Notes under the pieces: generated by a model
What the model was told of the DNA's origin: nothing
The model's input: only the letters and a program-made list of their open reading frames with translations
Databases searched by the model: none
In this document: piece by piece, positions 33,029 to 41,047 of the stretch
How the letters are laid out: every line of letters starts with the position of its first letter
Position numbering within the stretch: the stretch's first letter is position 1
Assembly (NCBI RefSeq): GCF_018729255.1
Contig: NZ_CP076062.1
Coordinates: forward strand, 186,001-250,000
DNA length: 64,000 nt
Source of the DNA: Cupriavidus sp. EM10
Lineage (GTDB): Bacteria; Pseudomonadota; Gammaproteobacteria; Burkholderiales; Burkholderiaceae
Direction of reading: 5' to 3'
Position numbers and translations under genes: made by a program

Positions 33029-33559
33029 ATGAGCTCCATTGAACTTCATACACACCGCGGCCTGAAGTGCGTTCGTCTCGGCGGCGGCTGGTACTTCAAT
33101 CCGAAGGTCAGCATGCAGGGCTTCTGCTACGTCGGCGATTCGACGGCACCCGATACCGAGATCGGCCCCGGCAGTCGCTACTACGGTCCGGACGTATGGG
33201 AGTCGAAAGACGGACCCATGTACGGGCGTGAACTGCTCAAGGTTCGCCCGGTGCACTGGGATGCATGGTTTGCCGGTCACCTCAACGAAGCATATGGCGG
33301 CGATCGCCAGTACGACCGCATGAAGGCGTGGCCTGCGAAACTAGAGCTCACCGATGCCGGGCGCGACAAGGGGCTCCACGAGCTGGATGGCCTGGTGGTG
33401 GGCAGCGAGGAAGAGTTCGTTGCTCGCCTGAAGTTCTTCGCCCAGGTGCCTGCCGTGGCAGAGCGCAAGTCGGGTGTCACCGAACAGAAGGGCGCTTTCC
33501 CGCGACCGAATCCAGTCGTGGCGGTCACGTCCGCTGCGTGGCTCGGCGCCCAGCTCTGA
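33029..33559 (+). CDS. Hypothetical protein
   Basis: A 176-residue soluble protein from the ATG at 33029 (MSSIELHTHRGLKCVRLGGG). Aromatic and Gly-rich strands dominate (WYFNPKVSMQGFCYVGDS). No strong ribosome site is present, but the palindrome TTGACGTTTGGTCAA lies just upstream. Second gene of the 32591-36254 train. Function unknown. Confidence 0.62.
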   Translation: MSSIELHTHRGLKCVRLGGGWYFNPKVSMQGFCYVGDSTAPDTEIGPGSRYYGPDVWESKDGPMYGRELLKVRPVHWDAWFAGHLNEAYGGDRQYDRMKAWPAKLELTDAGRDKGLHELDGLVVGSEEEFVARLKFFAQVPAVAERKSGVTEQKGAFPRPNPVVAVTSAAWLGAQL

Positions 33560-33576
33560 CGATGGCACATCTGGAT

Positions 33577-33591
33577 TCGACGTTTGGTCAA
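33577..33591 (+). promoter_or_regulatory. Palindromic leader element, copy 3
   Basis: TCGACGTTTGGTCAA, differing by one base from 33001-33015 and located 26 bases before the 33617 start. Confidence 0.5.
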
Positions 33592-33616
33592 GTCGGCACG
33601 GGTTTGGGGGGATTCG

Positions 33617-34180
33617 ATGGAAAAGCTTGATCACGAGCCATCGAGCCGCACGGCGCGGAAGGCGCAACGGCTGCTGTCATTGGATTTGCCAAGCGACGAG
33701 ACCGCAGGGCGCCGAGGCGAATCGTGGAGCGCGGCCTACCCTGTCGAGCCTGACCCGGCGGCGATCGAGCTGGCAAAGGGGATTCTCGGTGCTCGATTCG
33801 AGGCCGACCACAAAGACCTGAATGCCATGCAGCGGGCCGCGCGAGATGCCGGGCTCGCGTTCGAGCTCACGCTCTTCGGCACGAATGCAGCGGATGCGAG
33901 ATGCGTTGTCACTGAGGTGGCGGCATGGAACCTGCGCACTGCGCCGGCGGCGCGAATCCATCGACGGATTCGCGCCTTGTCGCGGAAGGTGAGCAGATCG
34001 GTCGCCGCATCGGTTGCTCGTGTAGACCCGACCACCCTGGGCGGCCGTGGGGCAGCCGGCCGTCAGCGCGATCACAGCCGCGCTGCAGAAGGCCGCGCCA
34101 TCCTGCGCGGCCAGATCGCCCGGCTTGAGGCCGAACTCACTCGGCGAGCAACTGGATCGTCAGCAGACAACCAGCAATGA
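33617..34180 (+). CDS. Hypothetical basic protein
   Basis: A 187-residue protein starting MEKLDHEPSSRTARKAQRLL, with GGGGGGA before the ATG. The C-terminal half is Arg-rich (AARIHRRIRALSRKVSRSVA) and predicted helical, compatible with nucleic-acid binding. It overlaps a possible upstream start of the next gene by four bases. Function unknown. Confidence 0.62.
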   Translation: MEKLDHEPSSRTARKAQRLLSLDLPSDETAGRRGESWSAAYPVEPDPAAIELAKGILGARFEADHKDLNAMQRAARDAGLAFELTLFGTNAADARCVVTEVAAWNLRTAPAARIHRRIRALSRKVSRSVAASVARVDPTTLGGRGAAGRQRDHSRAAEGRAILRGQIARLEAELTRRATGSSADNQQ

Positions 34181-34221
34181 TCGCCCGTACCCAATTCTGC
34201 GAGATCAACGGAGAACGAAGC

Positions 34222-34797
34222 ATGCCGCACACCACGACCGAACGCCCACGCATCGACGCCCTGTATTTCCGTGAGCGCATGGACCGCGTGCTGGCCGGCA
34301 TCCACCGTTACACGCCGGCGGAGCTCGCCCGCGAGCTGGCCCGCATGGCCATGGTCGCCGCTCCGGACATTGCCGTGAGGGAGATCGAAGAGCGCCGCGC
34401 GTCGATCGGTAGCGCCGCAGCGGACGCTCCGCCGACAGAAGCTTGCAGCGAGGACGGCGTGGCCACGACCGAGGCCGCGTGTGCCGATCCGAACGGCACC
34501 GCGCTGCGCAAAGCTGTTCTAACGGGTTTGGTCAAGCTGGGCCACAAAATCGACGATGACCGCGTCACCATCTACCGGGCAAAGGAGGATTCGGGCAACG
34601 CGCTTCACCAGGTCACCGAGGCGATCGTGAGTGCGGTGAGCGCCGTTCTCGCTCGCACGGATCTGGTATGCCGGCCGGCGTCCTACGCAAGCCTGTTTGA
34701 AATGGGCTTCGGCAATGCGGAGATCGTGGCGCTCTCCCGAGACGGGGAAAAGCAGGGCGCCGTACAGGCCGCGGCAGCCGTGGAGGCCGGACGATGA
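34222..34797 (+). CDS. Hypothetical protein
   Basis: A 191-residue helical protein starting MPHTTTERPRIDALYFRERM. The ATG at 34222 was chosen for its GGAGAA ribosome site; an in-frame ATG at 34177 overlaps the previous stop and is possible. Acidic middle, Ala-rich end. It overlaps the next gene by ATGA. Function unknown. Confidence 0.62.
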   Translation: MPHTTTERPRIDALYFRERMDRVLAGIHRYTPAELARELARMAMVAAPDIAVREIEERRASIGSAAADAPPTEACSEDGVATTEAACADPNGTALRKAVLTGLVKLGHKIDDDRVTIYRAKEDSGNALHQVTEAIVSAVSAVLARTDLVCRPASYASLFEMGFGNAEIVALSRDGEKQGAVQAAAAVEAGR

Positions 34798-35588
34798 ACC
34801 ACAATCTTTCGCCGAAGCCAGTGCCGGCGATTGCCGTTCTGCGATGGGCACGACAGGCCGGGGACCTGATTCGTCGCGGCTTCATCGCCTGGGTGGCGCT
34901 GATGGCTGTGTTCTGCATCGCCGCCAGCCTGGTCCGGACATCCGTCGTGCTGGCCACCGTGTTGTCTTCGATGGCGTTCCTCTTTGGCATTCGCGTCGCT
35001 GCACTTGTTGACGACACATCGGAACGCACGATCGGTGAGATGGTGGGCGTGGTAATGGGCGGGTTTGGCGTGACACTGCGCTACGCGGGAGTTGTCGTAC
35101 TCACGGTGGCCGTACTGAACGCGCTGCCGGCGCTGCTGCTCGGCAACATCACGGCCGCCTTGCGTCCATTCCACAACCCGGGCCTGCAGTCGATCTGGAG
35201 CGCCACCGACACGTTCACCGCGATCAACGAAATGTTCGTTCTGCCGATCGCAGGAATGCTGATGTTCCTGTGCTGCTTCATCATGCCGCTGGTGGCGTCG
35301 ACCTTCCAGTACCACCTGATCAGCTTCTTTGGCGTCAACTGGCGTCAGGCCTACCGAACCGGTCGAGCGGGGCTGCCGCGCATGAACATCGGCGCCATCT
35401 TTGGCTTCTACCTGGTTGCCTTTGGACTTCTCGCCCTGACGGTCGCGTTCGCGCCGATCGCGGCGCCGGTAGTCTTCGCTTTCCTTTCCGCCTTCTCGTA
35501 CGTCGCGTTCCGAGAGATCTATCTCGGAATCGGCACGAATCGGAAGGTCGCCCTGGCCGAGTTGCGTGCCGTGGCTTCCTTTACCTAA
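34794..35588 (+). CDS. Multi-pass membrane protein
   Basis: A 264-residue protein with about six transmembrane segments, for example FIAWVALMAVFCIAASLV (31-48), VVVLTVAVLNALPALLLG and MLMFLCCFIMPLVAS. The start overlaps the upstream stop (ATGA). The last loop holds a polar segment (NWRQAYRTGRAGLPRMNIGA). The plan resembles small plasmid inner-membrane proteins, some tied to conjugation or stress, but no family is identified. Confidence 0.65.
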   Translation: MNHNLSPKPVPAIAVLRWARQAGDLIRRGFIAWVALMAVFCIAASLVRTSVVLATVLSSMAFLFGIRVAALVDDTSERTIGEMVGVVMGGFGVTLRYAGVVVLTVAVLNALPALLLGNITAALRPFHNPGLQSIWSATDTFTAINEMFVLPIAGMLMFLCCFIMPLVASTFQYHLISFFGVNWRQAYRTGRAGLPRMNIGAIFGFYLVAFGLLALTVAFAPIAAPVVFAFLSAFSYVAFREIYLGIGTNRKVALAELRAVASFT

Positions 35589-35604
35589 CAAACAGGAGAT
35601 CCTC

Positions 35605-35832
35605 ATGCATGCAGGACAAGTCAGTATGTCCAACGGAGTCACCATCGACGTGGTGCAACAGGAAACCGGTGCCGTTTTGCTCGAGTTCGGACGAGCAGGG
35701 AACTACACGGGTTTGCTGATGGCGGGCAATACTCGTGACGAGGTCCTCGCCAAGCTGGGTGAGCTCACTGCCTTGGTCGCCGCTCTGCCGCAGACGGCGC
35801 AGGCGGAAGAGCCCGCTCTGGCCGGTGCCTGA
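35605..35832 (+). CDS. Hypothetical protein
   Basis: A 75-residue protein starting MHAGQVSMSNGVTIDVVQQE, with GGAG before the ATG at 35605. Beta-rich first half and a helical acidic end. It follows the membrane protein gene by 16 bases. Function unknown. Confidence 0.65.
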   Translation: MHAGQVSMSNGVTIDVVQQETGAVLLEFGRAGNYTGLLMAGNTRDEVLAKLGELTALVAALPQTAQAEEPALAGA

Positions 35833-35885
35833 CGGCGGCCGGTCAACCACCAGAATCCAGAAGAGACCGCGCAAGGGAGCGGGCC

Positions 35886-36254
35886 ATGGCCAAAGACGAT
35901 TTCATCCGCATCAAGTACACCCGCGAAGTCGACGGGCGCAAGAAGCGCAGCTCGGTTTCCGTGGACCCAGACCTCTTCGAGATCTTTGCGAAGATCCGCG
36001 GCACTGTTCCGGCAGCTCGCGCAGTGCTGCGCGAATGGGCGGTTGCGGTCGACGCGGACCGCCAGTGGCAGGATGGCCTGGGTGTCGATGGCGGCATCGG
36101 CCTTTCTCGCATGGTGCAGAGGCGGATGTTCTCCGAGATCAACACGTTCGTCGACAAGGGCATGGTGGTAATTCAGAAGGAAGATGCGGATCTGCATCCG
36201 AATGCCCCTCGGCCGAGCAGGAGCAGTGCCCGCCGGCGGAGCGCCTCAGCCTGA
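35886..36254 (+). CDS. Hypothetical protein with a ribbon-helix-helix-like start
   Basis: A 122-residue protein starting MAKDDFIRIKYTREVDGRKK, with AGGGAG upstream. Residues 1-60 (RSSVSVDPDLFEIFAKIRG) suggest a strand followed by helices, as in ribbon-helix-helix regulators, but the match is loose. The basic tail (RPSRSSARRRSAS) fits DNA contact. It ends the 32591 gene train; the next gene has its own promoter. Confidence 0.55.
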   Translation: MAKDDFIRIKYTREVDGRKKRSSVSVDPDLFEIFAKIRGTVPAARAVLREWAVAVDADRQWQDGLGVDGGIGLSRMVQRRMFSEINTFVDKGMVVIQKEDADLHPNAPRPSRSSARRRSASA

Positions 36255-36269
36255 GTGAATCTTCTCGGC

Positions 36270-36311
36270 TTGACAACATTTACCGCTCGCGTATTATACA
36301 TACGTGTTATT
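36270..36311 (+). promoter_or_regulatory. Promoter of the 36330 unit with operator at the start site
   Basis: TTGACA (36270-36275) and TATTAT (36292-36297) are 16 bases apart. The 13-bp element in reverse orientation, CATACGTGTTATT (36299-36311), directly follows the -10 box and would cover the transcription start. Confidence 0.8.
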
Positions 36312-36329
36312 ATTCGATTGTCCTGGAGC

Positions 36330-36563
36330 ATGACGATGAGTGCAGAGACGGGACGCCCGAAGCCTCCCCAGTTCGCTACCAAGGAGGCTGAGCTTCGCCA
36401 CAGGGAATATGCCTGCCTCGCCAGGATCGAGAGCCTGCAACGCAAGCTTACTGAAGGGAGTGTCATTCCGGTACCGGAACTGCGCTCGTATCTGGCTACT
36501 GTGAAACTGGAGTTGAACAAGGTGCGTGCGAGCATGGCAGAAGAGGGGATCGCGGCCCTGTGA
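36330..36563 (+). CDS. Hypothetical coiled-coil protein
   Basis: A 77-residue helical protein starting MTMSAETGRPKPPQFATKEA, with CTGGAG before the ATG at 36330. Heptad-like Leu spacing (RIESLQRKLTEG, TVKLELNKVRASMA) suggests a short coiled coil. First gene of the unit driven by the operator-bearing promoter at 36270-36311. Function unknown. Confidence 0.62.
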   Translation: MTMSAETGRPKPPQFATKEAELRHREYACLARIESLQRKLTEGSVIPVPELRSYLATVKLELNKVRASMAEEGIAAL

Positions 36564-36590
36564 CGCGCGATCTAATTAGCGCAGCAAACC

Positions 36591-36719
36591 ATGAAAAAGT
36601 ACGCTCCGGAGTTCTATCGCCGAAATTCAGTTGTACTGCTCGCGTTTGCGGTCATCGTGGCAAGCGTTGTAATGACCCTCGGCACTGCGCATCCACACTT
36701 TCATCCTGACGTGACATGA
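36591..36719 (+). CDS. Small single-pass membrane protein
   Basis: A 42-residue frame starting MKKYAPEFYRRNSVVLLAFA, with one transmembrane segment (VVLLAFAVIVASVVMTLG) and a His-rich end. The stop overlaps the ATG of the next gene (ATGA). No strong ribosome site, but basic N-terminus, membrane segment and overlap are consistent with a real gene. Confidence 0.52.
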   Translation: MKKYAPEFYRRNSVVLLAFAVIVASVVMTLGTAHPHFHPDVT

Positions 36720-37114
36720 GCCTACAAGAACTAGCAAGCAAACCGGCCGGGCCGGACCAAATTGCACGAGCGCGAGAGCTTTGCGATAGGTCACTAGCGT
36801 TGACTGCCCGGTTGTCTGCGTTTATGCGGACGAACCCGACACGAGGGCAGATGCTCGACTTTCTCGAAGAGTTGAACAAGTCGGCAAAACAAACGGCGTA
36901 CGAGGAAGGCATCAAGCGCATCTGTGAGGCGGTCGGCATCCTGGAGCCGTCTCCACAAGACAGGCTCATGGCCATGCAAGTAGGCATGCTTCGCGAGCAG
37001 AACGAGTTACTGCATCACATTGCAACCGGCGTTGGCGCGATTCCGAAAGACAAGCCACTTAGCTTCACCGGTGCGGTAGGCGCGGCGATTGTTGGCACCC
37101 TGCTCACACGTTGA
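36716..37114 (+). CDS. Hypothetical helical protein
   Basis: A 132-residue protein starting MSLQELASKPAGPDQIARAR, mostly helical, with a short hydrophobic end (FTGAVGAAIVGTLLT) that may insert in a membrane. It is coupled to the upstream small membrane gene by an ATGA overlap. Function unknown. Confidence 0.62.
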   Translation: MSLQELASKPAGPDQIARARELCDRSLALTARLSAFMRTNPTRGQMLDFLEELNKSAKQTAYEEGIKRICEAVGILEPSPQDRLMAMQVGMLREQNELLHHIATGVGAIPKDKPLSFTGAVGAAIVGTLLTR

Positions 37115-37174
37115 GCCGTGCTCCGTCTGGCCTGCTCGTAATCAATCAAGTTGCTGTACCCATCTAAAGACATC

Positions 37175-37738
37175 ATGGATTTGCTCTATCAAGTTTGGCC
37201 CCTCGCTTGCATAGCAGTGATCCAAGTGATCTTCGAAGTCTGCCTTCTCGGTGGGGAAAGAGCGTTTAAGTTCCTTGCATTGAAACTCGGCACTTTCAAA
37301 GCGCAGATGGTTGGGTTGGCGATTGCAGCAGCGTTGGCATTCCCGTGGCTACATCTGGTGCTCGCGTCGCCAGCCGAATGGCCGCAGCTGATCCCTGCTT
37401 GGTACGACGGAAGGGCGTGGTTTCTCCTGGCTGTCGGTCTAACGGCTATGTTCTACTTGGCCATGCGATTTCGAGCGTGGACTTTACTGATCCTTGCTGC
37501 GATTGCGATCAACCTCACCGCGCTGGTGACATGCTTGGTACTGATGCTCTCGAGCGCGATGCAGCCACAGTTTCGATCTGAAGTTCTTGGACTAGCCGCC
37601 CTCGTGTTGCCATTTATCGCCGACGCCAGAATTTGGTCGAGGACGTCCGGGACTTGCGATATTGAGCGCGACATTCTGATGGTCCTGCCGATGTTCGGAA
37701 TTCTCCTCTCCTACTTGATGGTGCTCGGCAGCCGCTGA
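37175..37738 (+). CDS. Multi-pass membrane protein
   Basis: A 187-residue protein with about five transmembrane segments, beginning MDLLYQVWPLACIAVIQVIF, then VGLAIAAALAFPWLHLVLA, WFLLAVGLTAMFYLAM, TLLILAAIAINLTALVTC and a last one near the end. The ATG at 37175 lacks a strong ribosome site; a TTG at 37151 is also open. It belongs to the 36330 unit. Function unknown. Confidence 0.6.
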   Translation: MDLLYQVWPLACIAVIQVIFEVCLLGGERAFKFLALKLGTFKAQMVGLAIAAALAFPWLHLVLASPAEWPQLIPAWYDGRAWFLLAVGLTAMFYLAMRFRAWTLLILAAIAINLTALVTCLVLMLSSAMQPQFRSEVLGLAALVLPFIADARIWSRTSGTCDIERDILMVLPMFGILLSYLMVLGSR

Positions 37739-37870
37739 AATGCATGCTGCTAAACAAGCGAAAAGACGGAAGAGCAAGTCGCTGCAAGGTTGCGGTGCGT
37801 GACCCGCGTGAGGCAAACCAACAACGACTGTAGTCCAAGTACACACAATCGACACGTAAGTAATCGCGCA

Positions 37871-38077
37871 ATGGCAACGCACATCGACAACGAAACTGCT
37901 GACCTCATCAATACTGTCGTGGACTTCGCGGCACAGTCGCGCAAGCAGTATGCGGACAGCAAGGAATGGACGACGACCGAGTCGCATGGATGTGAAACCA
38001 TCCGTGTTCCTGTGGCCCTGCTGAACCGCATTCGCGACCTCGGCATCGCCATTCAAAGCGCAACCTCTCACGCCTAA
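37871..38077 (+). CDS. Small hypothetical protein
   Basis: A 68-residue protein starting MATHIDNETADLINTVVDFA, mainly helical. No clear ribosome site; the ATG was chosen by codon pattern. The 130 bases upstream hold no obvious gene. It is followed 18 bases later by the 38096 gene. Function unknown. Confidence 0.52.
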   Translation: MATHIDNETADLINTVVDFAAQSRKQYADSKEWTTTESHGCETIRVPVALLNRIRDLGIAIQSATSHA

Positions 38078-38095
38078 CCATCTGAGTGGAAGAAG

Positions 38096-38527
38096 ATGAC
38101 CAGCGAGATCAACATTTTTGGCGACCCGCCGACGCAGTCGGAGATTGACGGGAACCTCCGTGCAGACAGGAGGAGCCTTACGACCGGAGAGAAGATTGCA
38201 CTTGGCCCAGGCGTACTAGGCCTTGAGGTTCTGGTCGGTGCGGCCGTCGACGCATTCAATGGTGAGTCCAACCGCATCACCGGGAAGAGCTCTCCGTGGG
38301 AAGCCGCTCCGGGCGCCATTGACTGGGACTGGTCCAAGTCGATCTTTGCCGAAAGCTACGCAAACAAAGTGCGTGCCATGAAGCGCGATCTGGTGCGATG
38401 TGAAGTGACAGCATTGACGCGCCAGTTCAACCTGGAGCAAAAGGCGATCTCTGCTGTGAAGGAAGCCGGGGCGGTCGCGGGAAGCATTGCTGATACGATT
38501 CTATCCAGCGTCGTCGGCAAGAAGTGA
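38096..38527 (+). CDS. Hypothetical protein
   Basis: A 143-residue protein starting MTSEINIFGDPPTQSEIDGN, with GGAAGAAG near the ATG. It has a hydrophobic glycine-rich part (LGPGVLGLEVLVGAAVDAF) and two long helices at the end. Not clearly membrane-spanning. Part of a tight plus-strand gene train. Function unknown. Confidence 0.62.
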   Translation: MTSEINIFGDPPTQSEIDGNLRADRRSLTTGEKIALGPGVLGLEVLVGAAVDAFNGESNRITGKSSPWEAAPGAIDWDWSKSIFAESYANKVRAMKRDLVRCEVTALTRQFNLEQKAISAVKEAGAVAGSIADTILSSVVGKK

Positions 38528-38577
38528 TCACCAGGGGCGGCGCTTAGGCTGAGGGTCTCACCGGAGGGTGCTCAAGC

Positions 38578-38874
38578 ATGGTCAATATCCTGGTTGCCGC
38601 TCTGGCAGCCTTTGGCGTTTCGGGCTGCATCGAACTTCCTGATTTCGGGGCGGAATCCGCCGCACGCGAGGTGGCACAGGCCTATATCAGCGATGTGACC
38701 GGCACCGACCCGGTCGCAATCAAGCAAAGTGTCCGGATAGCCGGTAGCAAGGCCTACGTTAGCGCCGAGCACGGCGACGGATTCAAAAGATGCGAGTTGG
38801 TTCTCAGACGGACCATCCAAGACAACAAGACGGGCTGGCGGGTCGAGCATGCGACTTGCGGCTACGCAACCTGA
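38578..38874 (+). CDS. Predicted small lipoprotein
   Basis: A 98-residue protein with a short signal (MVNILVAALAAFGVSGCIEL; lipobox GVSGC, Cys 17), GGAGG before the ATG. The mature domain has two further Cys residues (KRCELVL, ATCGYAT) that could form a disulfide. Such small secreted proteins are frequent in this part of the window. Function unknown. Confidence 0.65.
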   Translation: MVNILVAALAAFGVSGCIELPDFGAESAAREVAQAYISDVTGTDPVAIKQSVRIAGSKAYVSAEHGDGFKRCELVLRRTIQDNKTGWRVEHATCGYAT

Positions 38875-38875
38875 A

Positions 38876-39058
38876 ATGCCAAAGAGAGAAATAGACATTC
38901 AAGACGTGCTCAGGGAGCAATTTGAGTCCGGCGAAGCGGTCCTGGTACTGCAGGCGGAAATGCCTGATGCGGCCCTCTTGTTGGCGATCAGAACAGCCCT
39001 TTCGTATGGCGCCGCATTCAAGGTGGTGCCGGGGCAGCAGCTGCGACAGTTGAACTGA
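38876..39058 (+). CDS. Small hypothetical protein
   Basis: A 60-residue alpha/beta protein starting MPKREIDIQDVLREQFESGE. It starts two bases after the lipoprotein stop, so it relies on the same transcript and probably on reinitiation. No family recognised. Confidence 0.55.
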   Translation: MPKREIDIQDVLREQFESGEAVLVLQAEMPDAALLLAIRTALSYGAAFKVVPGQQLRQLN

Positions 39059-39102
39059 GTGTCGGTGATCGCCGGGGCTCACATACCAGGAGAGCAGTGA
39101 GA

Positions 39103-39189
39103 ATGATGGAAATGGCACATCGCGAAGCGGCACCTCACCGTCCGATCAGTTTCGAGCTCGCTCAGCAACCCATGAAGCCGGCATCGTGA
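39103..39189 (+). CDS. Tiny leader-like peptide coupled to the next gene
   Basis: A 28-codon frame starting MMEMAHREAAPHRPISFELA, with GGAGAG upstream. Its TGA overlaps the next ATG (TGATG), which suggests a coupling peptide more than an independent protein. Confidence 0.4.
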   Translation: MMEMAHREAAPHRPISFELAQQPMKPAS

Positions 39190-39494
39190 TGACCGAGATC
39201 GAAAAGCGTGCGTGCGAGGCCTTGCACCAGGCATTCTGCCGGCTCCGCCACTTCTCCACGCGAGACCTGAACGAGTTGGGCCGAGAGCACTTGTTCATGG
39301 TCGCCGATGCGGCGCACAACATTCCGGATGCGTTGGCGGGGAACGCGTGCCATCGAGCGAATCTGGAGCGAGACGTTTTGGCGCTCGAGGCCATGCTTGT
39401 GGAACCATACGATATCGCTATCGGCAGGTACCTTGTTCGAGAGGAATCACGGGTGTCGTTCTTCGAGAGCCTTCGGTCCGCCATTGGATTCTGA
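39189..39494 (+). CDS. Hypothetical protein
   Basis: A 101-residue helical protein starting MTEIEKRACEALHQAFCRLR. The ATG overlaps the stop of the tiny upstream frame. Helices with many Glu, His and Asp residues are present, but no metal motif is evident. It ends the 37871-39494 train; a new operator-linked unit begins at 39552. Function unknown. Confidence 0.6.
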   Translation: MTEIEKRACEALHQAFCRLRHFSTRDLNELGREHLFMVADAAHNIPDALAGNACHRANLERDVLALEAMLVEPYDIAIGRYLVREESRVSFFESLRSAIGF

Positions 39495-39551
39495 CAAGCC
39501 ACACAGTCCGATAAACTACCGAAGTCCGCTAACTGATTCCCCTTTCAGCGT

Positions 39552-40373
39552 ATGCATACGTGTAATGTAGCGAAGAATGGTCAACAGGCGGCGCCGGTGC
39601 AGGGTCCAGTGGATCTGGATGCGACCAGGCGCGATGCCGTCAATCTCCCGCCCGAGTGGCAAAGCACGGTGATGGCCCTGGCGGAAGAACTGGCTGGGGC
39701 ACGAGCCTTGGTCGAGAACTCCGCCAAGGATGCCGCTGACGCCGCCGCGTTTCGTCGAATCAACACGCCGGAAGTGGCGCACTTTGTGCACGCGTCGTAC
39801 AACGAGGCAATGCACCAGCGGGTGCGTTGGGGGCCAGCGCACGACATGGCCAAGTCCAACGAGGACTGGTATGCGCTCCTCGGATACCTCGCCGGCAAGG
39901 CGCAACAGCCTGACATCCCGCTCGATAAGCGCCTCCACCATGTCATCGCGACGTCCGGGGCCTGCTTTAACTGGCACGGGGTCCTGACGGGCAGCTGGTC
40001 GGACCGTGAAGCCGCCGATGCCCTCGAGCGAGCGCGGACCCAACCCCGAGGCCCCATCCAACACTCCCTGAAATGTGACAGTGAAGTCTTCAACGCCGTT
40101 GCGGACGGGCGGAAGACGCATGAGATCCGGTTCGACGACCGCGATTACAGGCTAGGTGACGTACTGCTCCTCAAGGAGACCGTCTACTCCGCTGCGGAAA
40201 TGCAGACCGGAGCACCGGTGCTCTCCACAGGGCAGGAGATCTGGCGAGTCGTCTCGCACGTGCTGACGGGATACGGCCTTTTCCCGGGCTGGGTTTGCCT
40301 CTCGCTTGAGTCACCGAACACAAAGCGGGCCGCACTGGGCCCGGACACCGCAGCGAATTCACCGGAGGCTTGA
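39552..40373 (+). CDS. DUF3850-domain protein with helical N-terminal part
   Basis: A 273-residue protein. The C-terminal 85 residues form a DUF3850 (ASCH/PUA-like) domain: HSLKCDSEVFNAVADGRKTH, then EIRFDDRDYRLGDVLLLKE, typical of a small RNA-binding fold common in phages and plasmids. The N-terminal part holds AHFVHASYNEAMHQRVRWGP, a helical phage-mosaic module. The ATG at 39552 lies within the 13-bp operator-like element, so the true start may be further in; an ATG at 39579 comes into frame if one G is added. Operator placement suggests repression of this unit. Confidence 0.72.
   Translation: MHTCNVAKNGQQAAPVQGPVDLDATRRDAVNLPPEWQSTVMALAEELAGARALVENSAKDAADAAAFRRINTPEVAHFVHASYNEAMHQRVRWGPAHDMAKSNEDWYALLGYLAGKAQQPDIPLDKRLHHVIATSGACFNWHGVLTGSWSDREAADALERARTQPRGPIQHSLKCDSEVFNAVADGRKTHEIRFDDRDYRLGDVLLLKETVYSAAEMQTGAPVLSTGQEIWRVVSHVLTGYGLFPGWVCLSLESPNTKRAALGPDTAANSPEA
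39555..39567. promoter_or_regulatory. 13-bp operator-like element
   Basis: CATACGTGTAATG, the reverse orientation of the consensus with one mismatch, at the start of the DUF3850-like gene. TGTAGCGAA follows, as also near 28145. Confidence 0.55.
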
Positions 40374-40375
40374 AG

Positions 40376-41047
40376 ATGACCACCATTCAGGAAGATGTCC
40401 CACAGAAACTTCTCGCGTTCGAGGTCCACGACGGTGACGATGGCTGGGCGATTCGCTTTGCGAGCACCAATGTCGTTGCTCGGCGGGAGGGCGCCGCAGA
40501 AATGGGTACGGACTTCGAGTCGGTGGAGCACTGCAAGCGTTCACCGAAGTTCGACCAGTACGCTCCGGGCCCGGTGCCGGCTTCTGCCCTGATCGAGAAC
40601 GGCTGGACCATCCAATGCAGCCACTGCGAGCGCGAGGTGAGCCAGCACATGTTCGATGCACTGGCCGACGAGGACCTCGATCCCGATGACTTCGAGATTG
40701 TCACGGAGGGACAACGCGCCTACTGCTCGCGAACGTGTCAGGGGGAGCACCGGGCGTGGTTCCGCGGCCGTGCCGCCGCAGAATCAGCACTGATCGAGCT
40801 CGTGCTAGCGAAATACCCCCAGGCAACGATCAAGCGGGTCCACATCTGCGGTTCCACGCTGGAACCCACCGAGCCTGGCGGTGGAATGCGTTGTCTTGCG
40901 GAGTTTCTCTTCCCCGGTGCGAAGTACGGAGGCGCAACCTTCGTGTTTGGCGACAGGAGCGTCTATGTCGCTCGCGGTGATGTCGACGCTTTCAATGGCC
41001 TCTATGGCAAGTCCACTGCGACACAGGGCGAGGAGGTATCAGCATGA
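40376..41047 (+). CDS. Hypothetical zinc-ribbon-like protein
   Basis: A 223-residue protein starting MTTIQEDVPQKLLAFEVHDG, with GGAGG before the ATG. Four Cys residues in CSHCERE and YCSRTCQGE can bind zinc. The rest is alpha/beta (HICGSTLEPTEPGGGMRCLA). It lies between the DUF3850-like and MazG-like genes and overlaps the latter by ATGA. Function unknown. Confidence 0.65.
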   Translation: MTTIQEDVPQKLLAFEVHDGDDGWAIRFASTNVVARREGAAEMGTDFESVEHCKRSPKFDQYAPGPVPASALIENGWTIQCSHCEREVSQHMFDALADEDLDPDDFEIVTEGQRAYCSRTCQGEHRAWFRGRAAAESALIELVLAKYPQATIKRVHICGSTLEPTEPGGGMRCLAEFLFPGAKYGGATFVFGDRSVYVARGDVDAFNGLYGKSTATQGEEVSA

